Positions 49,626-60,500 of a stretch of 64,000 nt of DNA are shown in pieces. The notes under the pieces are model-generated. The model was not told where the DNA came from, made no database searches, and was given only the letters and a program-made list of their open reading frames with translations. The stretch comes from Nilaparvata lugens (Eukaryota > Arthropoda > Insecta > Hemiptera > Delphacidae): positions 54,338,657-54,402,656 of the forward strand of contig NC_052507.1 of NCBI RefSeq assembly GCF_014356525.2, written 5' to 3'. The translations under genes and the position numbers were made by a program. Positions within the stretch are counted from its first letter, which is position 1. Every line of letters starts with the position of its first letter.

Positions 49626-50268
49626 ATGTCACAGAAAAAATCTATGAAATATAAGGAAGGGCAGCCTTCAGAGAATTTACTAAATATGAACACAACTTGA
49701 AAATTGTAACGAATTGGATAGAAATATTGTGAGAATATCAGAGAAATGAATTCATGAATATAAAAATTCGACTGAGACACTGTCAATGTTGTAGAATCGC
49801 TGTGACCTGTGTGTTCACGAAACCATGGTCAATAAAACGGTAGAATTTGACAATATATTTGTGTTTTTATTTCATCATGAATATAAGTTGTTCGATTATG
49901 ATTAGTTGTTAAAATCATGGCTATTCCTATTCCATGACCTGAAGGATGGCCTTGTGGTGAGAGATCTAAAAAATAACAAGAATAAGGCTTGTGCTTTCTC
50001 TTAATGAAATAAAACAACAAAATTTTAAAATATACTGTTTATATGTTGCATAAATTAGAATTTGATCTGTTTTGGCACTTCTCTAGAAGTTGTGTAATTT
50101 TAAATGATTGATTGAAATTAGTTGATTATGGGATGAATAGACTATATTATAAATATTATTCACCAACAATTAAGCTGTAGAATAACGTACATAATTATTG
50201 AATACATATACAAATATTTCTCCTCCTGCTTTCCAAAATGATATGATATTTATGAATACGGTATGAGA

Positions 50269-50410
50269 AATAAAATACCGTACTAGAAATATGAAGACAT
50301 TATATATGTGATTGTACTGTATACATCATACAAGATGCTTAATAAAATACCGTACTAGAAATATGAAGACATTATATATGTGATTGTACTGTATACATCA
50401 TACAAGATCT
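50269..50410. repeat. 72-bp tandem duplication
   Basis: aataaaataccgtactagaa ... catcatacaagat occurs twice, at about 50269 and 50341, with essentially no change: a recent duplication. Confidence 0.85.
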
Positions 50411-50869
50411 CTCCTTTACAACCAATTTTTTTCCAGAATGCCTGAATATACAGGATACGGCATAATAATTCCCTTCTTTGGAATGTTCGGTATTCAGTTA
50501 GTTGATGACATAGCGGAGTGCTAGTAGTCACTTTCGAGAGGGGTGGTTTTAAAGTTTTTTGTTGCACAGTTCAGTCGCCATCTATGATACCAGGTAGTTG
50601 AATTACAGAATGTGTAAATAAATAACAAATGCAACTCAGTAATAAAACCCAAAATTGAAGTTAATCGAAGTTAGGGAACATCCTAATAATAAAGACCAGC
50701 GGATAGCCCGGTGATTTATTATTGAAGAAAAGTGAAAAATGAAACTAAGAGATAAAAGAGAAAAAACTACACAAGAATCTGAAATGCGGGAGAAAAAAGG
50801 GAAAGAAAAACACTTGTTAGGACTGATGTTAGTGCCAATATATCGACCGACGCAGGCTTTCTGACCTTT

Positions 50870-51830
50870 CCCAGCCCAAGCGGTAAATCTACCCTTGCAC
50901 CTTGCGCTTGCACACGTTAACTCTGTTGGCCTCCATGATATCCCTCATCTCAGCAGACAGATTCCTGTTCACCATTTGGGCTAGATAAAAAGGCGTTCTG
51001 AGCTCAACTCCATGAACCACCTGAGGCGTCGCATAGCCACAACTCGAACTATATCTTGTGGGATAAGTATGAATAATATCTGGCAGAATATTAAGTCTAT
51101 TTTTTTTAAGGTACTGTACATCTATAGGGATTTCATAAACAACTGTCGTATGTTCAATACTGGGAATTCTTTGAATCGTTATTTAGAATAGTTTTTATTA
51201 TCTGCCTCTGCGACACCGCAAGCGGCTCCAGGAGGGTGGAGTGCAGTCCACCCCAAACGAGTGCACCATACTGAATAATAGATTGTACATAAGCGAAGTA
51301 AACGGTTTTACAGAGTTTCTGACTCAACACCTGACTCAGCTGGGAAAAAGCGTACAACAACTTTCTAAGACGCTGTTTAACAAAATGAATATGCGGATTC
51401 CAACTTAAGCTATAATCAAAAACTATGCCAAGGTACTTGTATTTATCAACTCGTTCTATATGGTTGCAGTTACATACAGTAAAAGTTGAGTCTCCACATG
51501 AGTGGATTTTAAGGTCTCTGGGTCCTGAATCTAGCTGGTTACGAGTGACCAAGGGCATGTACTTGGTCTTATCTATATTGACGAACAATTATGATCAAAC
51601 CAGCTTTTGATTCTGGCCAAGTCAGCAGTTGCATTATTGTATGATTCATCCCAGTTTTTACCTGTTGAGATCACAGCCGTATCATCAGCAAATAAAAAAC
51701 TTTACTACTGATGCTCAGCAATGTAAGATTGTTTACATAGATGAGAAATAGAATAGGCCAAAGGGTACTTCCCTGTACAACGCCATATTCAACTTTTTCC
51801 AATCAGACCTAACTTGATTTATCTGCACAT
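50870..51830 (-). pseudogene. Non-LTR retrotransposon reverse transcriptase remnant
   Basis: Minus strand, broken across frames: VEYGVVQGS..WPILFLIYVNN (near 51790), ADDTAVISTGKNW with the catalytic ADD box (near 51690), DKTKYM and YKYLGIVFDYSLSWNPHI (51154-51588 frame), then IIHTYPTRYSSSCGYATPQV near 51060. Fragment of the polymerase and its C-terminal region with frameshifts and stops; not functional. Confidence 0.85.
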
Positions 51831-52139
51831 ATTGTACTCTGTCTTTAAAATAGCTCTTAAACCATACCGTAGTAATGCAGTATGTTTAATCCCAATCATT
51901 TCTAATTTTGTAAAAACTTCCTGTTTGTTTCAAATATTTATGCTGGAACTGAAATGTTTCTATGTTTGGAAGTTCATTTCCAGTGTTTCTACAGGTGCGG
52001 TATTATTATTTCCTTTTTTCAAAACTTAATAAAACGCATTATAAGAGGCTGAAAAGTTGTATTCTATTAACCGAATGTAAGTATGTATAAAGTTTTGTTT
52101 CATGTAGTTTTGAAGATTATATCATGAATGTGATGTTCC

Positions 52140-52600
52140 ACACTCCGGATACAGTTTGAGTACCTATTTCTAGTATTTTATATCACCCTTTCAAGTATTT
52201 CAGGCGTAATTTTAGCAATTTCCACCTGTATGCTGTTCTATAAATCTTGAAGGGTCTTTGGATGGTTCACACAGACACGGGACTCCGAAAAACCCACACA
52301 AAAAAATTACACGGGCAAATAAGGAGATATCGAGCCGGCCATTGCAAATCGCCTCTAATTGGGATAAGGGATTCTGGAAAGTGTTCCTTTAAAACAGCCA
52401 TGTTGTATGGTTGAAAATGAAGGTCTTCGAGAAGAATCCTCCTCACAGAACGATCGGAAAGTCCAAGGGCAGACGAATTTTTGCGTGCTGAACGCCTTGG
52501 AGATTGCAAAAGTCAAGCTTTCACTGTTTCAATGTTTTACTTGATCTATTGGGCCGTGGAACTTAAGATCTTAGTATTGTTGTACTGCCTGTTTTTCTAA
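52140..52600 (-). pseudogene. Mariner-like transposase remnant
   Basis: Minus-strand reading SPRRSARKNSSALGLSDRS, VRRILLEDLHFQPYNMAVL, then directly DLQWPARYLL..CPCNFF.WVF and later pieces like KTLQDL and ITPEILERV. The helix-turn-helix part is joined to the region near the last catalytic Asp with the centre deleted, followed by stops. Confidence 0.75.
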
Positions 52601-53216
52601 AGGTAGTAACATAAGAAAAAATATTGTTTTCCGGTGTGGAACACGGGCCAACGGGGTTGAATTGAACCGATTCCAAAAATGCCACTGTGCTGCAATCACT
52701 TAACAGCCACTCAAAAAGTACGTCTCAACGGCGAACGCACGTTATCATAGTTTGCTGGTATCATAGTTTGATATTCTACCACAAGTTGCTTCATTTTTAG
52801 TTATTATTTTTATTTGTAATTTTTAGTTATTTATCTTAGAGTATAGTTAGTAGCATTTTTAAAATCTTTATTGCTCATTTTGTTTCTTTATTGCTTATTC
52901 AGGCCTCGACAGGCTGATCGGAACTCACCCCTACTCAGATGTATAGTCTTTGTAGGGGTATTCCATACAATTATTGTAATTGTATTTATTATTATATATA
53001 TGCATTTTCTGGAATAAATAATATTTTAATATGAATTTAAATTCGAAGTAAACAATAGAGAGACAAACAAAGCATTCCAGTTGTTTTTTTGTCAAAAGAC
53101 ATCTTCTACATTTATTCACTTCAATGTATTTCTGTATTATGAGTCATAATAAATCGTATTAATTTGTGAATTAGGCTCTTCATGGACATGTATGTAACTC
53201 TTCAATGTATTTCAGA

Positions 53217-53286
53217 TAAACTGTCAGCGTTAGTGCTATTTATAAGGGAAAAGGGGTGCTGACAGCCTGAAGTTATCACTATATAA
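53217..53286. repeat. Common MITE, shortened copy 8
   Basis: AAACTGTCAGCGTTAGTGC, TTATAAGGGAAAAGGGGTGC, TGACAGCCTGAAGTTATCAC. Confidence 0.6.
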
Positions 53287-53329
53287 TATATTGTTTCATG
53301 TACTACATGTAATATATGTATTATATTGT

Positions 53330-54290
53330 TTCATGTGCAATTCAGAATTGATGAGAAAGATCTACTTCGCTCACATAAATTTCAATTTTGAGTATGGCTT
53401 GGAAATTTGGGGGGGGGAAGCATATAAGGCTGCTTTACATCCGTTAATTATTCTACAAATATCATTTATGAGAATAATGTCTTACAAAACGAAATATGAT
53501 CACTATGCACCAATTTTCGAAGAGCTCAGAATACTGCCTATTAGGAACTTATATATTTATAAAACCCTAAAGCTGCGCTTACACCAAATTTATCAACAAT
53601 AAAATGTTAATAACTTGATCTTTATAGATTCTATTAGATTAAACATAACTTAGCAAACACATGATGAACATATGTGTTTGTCAAGTTCCGTTCAATCTAA
53701 TAGAATCTATAAGGATAAAGTTATTAACATCTTGTTAATAACTTTGGTGTAAACCCAGCTATTTTTTGATAGGAGTGGCAAAATGCAGCTGATTCATATG
53801 CGCTGAGGAATCAACAAAATGTGCTTTGTTGATTCATTTGGGAGGAATCAACAAAATGTGAAAGTCCCTAAGCCCAACCTTAATATTTTCAAAAAATTCT
53901 TCACTTTTCTAGCACCAACGTTTTTTAATAGGCTTCCTGTTAAATTGTAACAGACTGTGTAGACTTAAACTGTGTAGACTTTATAATGTTAAACTGATAA
54001 TGAAGTTCTCATTCTTTTTTATTGTCTTTTTAGTTTTTTTTCTCTTCCTTAATTTGCTTTGTGTTAACTGTAACACTTCTCTTTCATCTTAAGTAGTTTT
54101 TTCTGCCCAAACAGGTTTTTGTAACCTTTGGGATTATTTTCCATATACAATGATTCTTTGTAATGTTCTTCAGGGTATGATTGTGATTTTTTAGTTGTAT
54201 GGTAATTATTTCAGTAACTAAGTTATGGTAATTTCATGCTCTGTATCTATTGTGAAAAAATTGAAAATAAATTGATTTGAATTTGAAATA
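53330..54290 (+). pseudogene. LINE C-terminal remnant with a MITE inserted in it
   Basis: Reading RKIYFAHINFNFEYGLEIWG and HYAPIFEELRILPIRNLYIY (53354-53570) is the C-terminal part of a reverse transcriptase protein. It is cut by the element at 53571-53760 and resumes as [19 protein letters not shown] then FFNRLPVKL (53860-53948), ending in a 3' UTR (aaaataaattgatttg). Same family as 20283-20905. Confidence 0.75.
53571..53760. mobile_element. 190-bp MITE nested in the LINE remnant
   Basis: Ends AGCTGCGCTTACACCAAA and, inverted, AGCTGGGTTTACACCAAA, then long inverted similarity (ttaataactt, aatctaatagaatctata). It interrupts the LINE reading. Confidence 0.8.
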
Positions 54291-54314
54291 TTCACTTCAT
54301 ATTGTTTCTGATTG

Positions 54315-54520
54315 CTATTGCACTGATTTGACATTTTTTGCCTTCTCGAAATAGAAGCGCATGAGATCGACGATCATGGCCGACGACTCGTCTCTGTAGC
54401 CGAGAAACACTGTGATGTTCGCCAAATGATCGGTCAGTATACCAATGACGTAATGCGTATCAGTGACTGTGTCCTTGAATGTGATTCCGGCACCATGATA
54501 GTTCACAAGCTCGTCCATTC
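54315..54520 (-). CDS. SPH terminal exon, GDSGG replaced
   Basis: Acceptor ttctccag; phase joins as (R)MDELVNYHGAGITF, then HYVIGILTDHLAN, and ends KSVQ with TAG at 54315-54317. In place of GDSGGGLVF it has NYHGAGITF, so Ser195, Asp194 and Cys191 are all missing. GIVSWG reads GILTDH, so the substrate-pocket strand is lost as well. Confidence 0.85.
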
Positions 54521-57500
54521 CTGGAGAACAACAAATATTGCCAACGATCAATAATTTGAAAATACATACTTCGTTCATGTACAAAATGAAATAACCATTT
54601 ACCATGTGCCATATCTACCAGAAGGTTCAGGAGTTAGATATATACATTGGCCTTGACTTGTCTCATGTCAAGCAGATTCCTGAAGTTTGTTTAGAAATAA
54701 TATTATTTCTTATTATCTATTTTTTCTTATTTATTTGTTTAGGAGACATTTGGTATTTGAAAAGTTTTTGCAGCTGCATAACTCTTTCTATATTATGGTA
54801 ACAAGATGCACCAAATTTGGCGTCGAAATTCCTCAGCTCTAGCACTATATGTTACTAGAGTTGCATGGGGGTTAAGGACAATCGCAGGGTAACCAAATCC
54901 ACTGAACTGAGCAATTCAACAACAATTCAATGTTTCCTCATAAATCTTCGTCCAGAATGATTTGTTTTAATTTCTCAGGATAGAATTTGGATACGATTCA
55001 AATTGGATATTTGGAGTTGCTCCCCGGTTTAATTGCATCAGCTAATCGGATGGTAGGCCTATCGGAGGCCGTGATCTAGAAGTTCATTTGAATTTCACAT
55101 CCGCCGTTGAATTATTGAAGGAGTAACTTATGTTTGCCAGTGGAGCCAGTGACCCCGGGCCATAACGGAGCAGACAGGGAACAGGGCAGGGTGACGACTT
55201 CACTACAGGCACTGAGTGAGGGCTCACAGGCACTGGGTGAATGCCTTGTTCAAATCTGCATAATTGAGATTTATTATTAGAGGGAGGATAGCAGCCCACA
55301 TGTGTTTAAGATTTTGGCTTGCAGCCTTCCGCCGATTGATAGCACCAGAAGACCTGAAAACCATCCCCTCCCCCTCATAGGGCAGTCGGTGTTCAAGATC
55401 CTCATTCTCCTTGAGGTTCTGGTACTAAGAAAATAATAATGTTAGGGTAACGTATTCTAGAGTTTGTCAAATTTTGGTTGCATCAACGAATTTGATTATA
55501 ATCTACAGAAGTACTCGCAGGTACAAATCTTAACCATTAAGTACAAACTCAAAAGTACTAGCATTGATTAGAATGAATTTGTAATAGAAAACTACCAATG
55601 TATGTGTAAGTACGAAATATTCTATTTTTTATACTGTGTTGCTTCATTGCCTAGCATGACGAAAATCCCTGTCTTCTGGTTTACATCTTGAGGATCGTAG
55701 GAATAATACAAGAACATCGGAGGATCTTGAAATGCAATAGGTATTTTGATCATATTCGCTAGTATCTTTACAGGTAACTGGAAATGTAGAATGAGTCATG
55801 AGAATGTCAACGAATATGCTCAACCATTAAAACTTCCCCTAGAAACTGCACTTCAAATTTACACTGTTAAACAGTTTCAACTCTATTGGTATAGATTATG
55901 TAATCGGCTGTGAGTTTCAACCAAATCTGTAATAATTTTGTTTTTTGTCAATTTTTGTATAGTCTACTTTTATCAATAATTCTCAACGACTGATAAGATT
56001 TGTTTAATCTTGGTACCAAATGATAAATCTTGAGGAGACGATCACTGTCATATTACTGAATATTAATCATAAAATTGGACAGTTTCACTTCCATTCAGAG
56101 AATATGGTAATTTTCCTAGAATTTTGAAAAATCTAAAAATCGACGGAGCTTATTCTTTTTACTTATGCTTATGAAACTGATTCTTCTTGCATCATAATTA
56201 TTACAAAAACCAAAATGGTGACTTACGTTCAGTGCAAAATTTGTTGGGATTGTCAACATTTTCTGGCGAGTACACTTTCGTCTTACAAACGGCATGATTT
56301 TCAATTGGTCTCAGAAATCTTGTGAGATGCGTCGAGCTATCTTTATTCAGATTCCAGCCAACAACCTGTGATGATAATCAATATTTATGAAAATTTGGGG
56401 GAAGAGTTTTCGGATGTGTCTGTTATTATTCTCCCAATAATTTAATAAATTAATAAAATTTATTACTGAAGTTGCAATACCTAATTGTTCAAATGAATAG
56501 AAGGGAGGAAAGAGAGATGAAAGTTAGAGAAATCAATGAAAAAATCATTTATGACGAGCAGGGTAAACAATTTTTGTTTAAATGCGCTCATCGGATTTTT
56601 TCCTATGATAATATTCATTGAAAATGGTTAGAATTCCTTGAAACAACATGAATGCTTTCCAATCAATCAATGTTGATAGTATAAAAAAATGAATATCACT
56701 ATACCTAATCATCACTATACCATTGTAATCAATGCTATTGAGTATATTTATTTGCATTTTCGTTGATTAATTGTAATATTCTATGGTTGTCAATATCTGC
56801 CTAATCAGGCATATAAAGATGAAGAGCAACTAGGAAAGCAGAGTAGCCAGTTTTAAAAAACCAGACAATAATAACTCTGAAATGATTAATATGAATTGAG
56901 CACAAATAATGCCAATGAATCTACAAAATTTCAGACTAATGATGTGTAAACACTCCCATAAGAAGCAATGGTGTTTTATTTCTGGTCAGCAGACAGAAAT
57001 TCATCGGAAGCTGGACTTAGCTGAGAAAAAATTTATAAATTTGAGAGATTAAAATGAGAAGGAAATAGAGATGAACCGTACGGAGATAATAATTTTATCA
57101 GTTAAGAAAAATATGTGAATTGGAATACTCTGAAAGGTAACATATATCATAAAAAGTAAACTAGACTTGACACATCATTAACTTTCATTAAAATATCGCG
57201 TTATCGGATGGGCACGTAAAACTGTCCCTCCCGGCTGAAGTATGAATCGTAAGGCTGATCGACGGCCATCAGGCGAGGTGGGACCTTCCACTACCTCCGT
57301 AAACTACTTCGGTGTTTACGGAGGTAGTGGACCTTCCCGCAAGGGACTCCTCACCGAAAAAAAACCATAATAATTTACATTTACGTTAGTTTGGCAAAAT
57401 GAAGTTGAAATTTTAAAATTTTTTGCAAGTTTATTATACGTTTTTTGATAAGTAGCTATACTTTTTTGTTTGATTTTCCAATTTATATATTTATATAGGC

Positions 57501-60500
57501 TGCGATACTGCACTCACCGTCCCTATCAAATCAGGTACCCGCTCATTGAGTCTTGCCAAATCGATGCATATTGGCTTGACAAACGTGCAGAAATCCACCA
57601 TTCCTTTGAGTCTCAATACAGCCAGATTCTTCACAAATGAGATCATTTCCGAGCCTCCCTTGAAAAATTCCTCGAATACGTCGTCACTAGTTATTCCTTG
57701 CAACTGAAAATTGAGGATCCAATCAAATTTACCAATTTAATTATAAACTCAAAATGCTACACTATTGAAAATTTCCTCGAAAATAACATCACTAAAGTGG
57801 AATTCACTTTCAACAGTCAGCATTCCTTATAAATAACACTAGGCCCAGATGCACAAAATCTTGTTAAATTTCAATCATGATTTAATGCCATGAGAACCAA
57901 TTAGAGAAACCTTCTTCTCGATAAAATCTTCTCTGATTGGTTCTCATGGCATTAAATCATTTTTGAAATTTAACAAGATTTTGTGCATTTGGGCCTAGTG
58001 TTATTAGTTTATAAAGTCTAGTGTTATAAAGTCTTCTATGATTGATTCTCTTGATATTTAATCACGGTTAAATTTAACAAACTTCAGTGAAACTGAGTCT
58101 AACTCTTTTCCCATCTATCCTATGCTGACACTTTGAATTGAATCTCACATTTTCACTACCGTATCTCATAGCGTCAGACTTACGTAATATCCAGAGATCC
58201 AGATAACATCAAGGGCATCCTCTAGATATTATAAGTATGTACTGACACAATAATGGTCAAACCATTGATATTGACGTACCAAAACTAGGATTTAGCTTGG
58301 CTTGAAGCATTATTGGCTACTAAGTATTATCATAGAGAAACGATAGCATAAGTAGATATCCCATGGTATAGGGCGTTTATGTCGCAACTTCTACTGTTAT
58401 CCCAAGCCGATAGTTCACATAGTTCTTTGCTATGCAGCTGTGTGACGCTGGTAGTCTCTCAAATTGTGTCGTTCATACACTATCACCCCAACAAAACAGT
58501 AAAAATTGACAATAATCGAAAGTAATCGGCTTGAGATAACAGTAAAAGTTGCGACATAAATTCCCTATACCATGGGATATCTACTCACGCTATTATTTCT
58601 CTATGGTATTATTAGGGCCCGTATGCTCAAAAATAAGCAGTTTATAAACTCAAGTTTACTTAGTTCAGTATTAATATGAAGATATGATGATTGTCAATGT
58701 ACCTAGGTAGATTGAATAGTAAGCCGAAACTAGAATTAAGCCGTGGATTGAAACTATTAAGTAATGAAAGTATTGGAACTTTCATGTAGAAAAGTAATTT
58801 CAGAGAAATATTTTGAGAATGATTGTAGTATGTAACTGATTTTTATTAATGATCAGTTGATAATACTAGGTTACCGTATCTATTAATTATTATGGTAGCT
58901 AGATCCGATAAATTCAGCAGATGTTATATTCTATAATATACCTATTGATTTGGATACAGAACTGTACTCGGAAAAATTGAACGGGAAACTGCTGAGCCTC
59001 AGTCATTGGCTTCTCCTGCTAATAATTTTATTATTTCTAGCTCAATGGTTCATGGGTTAAAACCAAATCTCAGATAACAATGAAGATACAGGTATTTATA
59101 AGGTCCTGCTTAAAGAGGTTGAATGTGAAATTGAAAAATGGTACTCACCTCAAACCTCTGAGTCTTCCCTGCATCTCGAGGATCGTTCCAATCTCTGTAG
59201 GTTTTTGCCAGAGCCACTCTCAATGAAGATGCACTCCTCAGAGATCCCTTCTCATCTTTAACACATTTGGCAGCTGTCAGAATTCGAAAAAACTATTACA
59301 TTTTCAATTTGTTATTTATTAATATGGAAAAATGGAGTGATGTAGAAATTAGAGTTAGAACGGTTTTTGGCTCGAGCCTGTGGTACTTTTCTGTATATTG
59401 TGTAATTCCTAATGATGAATGAATAAATAAATCACCAAATAAATTATTAATTCTTATGGCGTTATTTCAATAGAATAAATCAAATTCAGTATTCAACTTA
59501 AATTAAAATTTGTATTGAATCTTAATTATTCATTTCTCATTATCATTGATTTCACAGAGTGTAAACCAATTATTAATCAATTCTTTTTCTTTTTTGTTAG
59601 TTAATTAATTTGATGATTATTTATGACAATTATAAGATGAAGTGAAATATTTTATTATCTGGCAAAGGTAGGACTTTGAGTTCTCTCTGCCCCACCATCC
59701 AGTAAGCTTTTATGACTTTGTACTATATTATTATCAGGTAGACCTACTATTTTAGATAGTTTATTTTTTTTAATTATAAATAGACAAACCAGTTAAAATG
59801 AATTGTTCTGATATCAAAGCGCCGCCACACATCAAAGTAAAAGTTGCATTGTCAGCAAGATAAATAGCCGCATTCCAGGGTGCTTTCACAGCATCAATTG
59901 ATTCGGTTGAATCGACCAATTCTTCATTTCCTTTTTCAGTCACTCCACAAACTGTGATAAATGAAAAAGTTGTTGATAAATTATTGAGAGCAGATCAAAC
60001 CTCAAGAACATAAAAATGGACTAGACTAATTCTGTGTAGCGCACATATAGCTTTGTAAATTCACTCTAGAATCGTGAAACAACACGACTTAATAATAATT
60101 ATATAAAATTGGAAATCTAATTCCAGTTTTTGATCTAATATTGATAGAATATAATCGGAAAATTCGTTCTTCCGTTACCTCTGCACAAGCCTCTAGAGCT
60201 CATATGGGTACATCCTTTCTATTGCGAGACTTTTAAGCCATGAATTCAAGTGCTCTGTTGAGCAGAAGAATACCACTAGCTTTATCCATAACTGCAATTG
60301 TGCGAACACTCTCGTAAGAGCTAATAGAATTCTCTTTCTGCTCACATTTGAGCAAACTTCCAATGTGTGAACACTGTCATAATAACGAATGGTATTACAA
60401 TGATACCTAATACAAATGGTAATAACCAATGGTCCTTATACTCAATGCAGAGCTGAAATTCTCTGAAAACATAAATTGCAGTTCCATTTGTGGCAGTTTG

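Larger units (their letters stand above)
44959..54314. other. Convergent intergenic spacer
   Basis: Three diverged direct repeats after the Lmln stop (44966-45350), MITE fragments, solo LTR (49020-49625), a 72-bp tandem duplication (50269-50410), LINE remnants (about 50870-51830 minus; 53330-54290 plus) and a mariner-like remnant (52140-52600 minus). No intact gene. Confidence 0.6.
54521..56226 (-). other. Last intron of the serine protease homolog
   Basis: Two unassigned protein-like blocks on the minus strand (55238-55425 and 55634-55784); see separate entries. Otherwise AT-rich. Confidence 0.45.
57704..59148 (-). other. Intron of the serine protease homolog
   Basis: Holds a common MITE split by another inverted-repeat element (57797-58152) and a separate inverted-repeat MITE (58331-58610). 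No exon recognised. Confidence 0.55.

Noticed and set aside
49349..49786. 145-codon minus-strand open frame
   Set aside because: Crosses the solo LTR; the reading covers LTR promoter sequence and has no retroviral or retrotransposon protein motif.
54315..54605. Independent 96-residue gene starting at an upstream Met
   Set aside because: The first 28 residues are intron; the ttctccag acceptor and phase show it is the last exon of the SPH gene.
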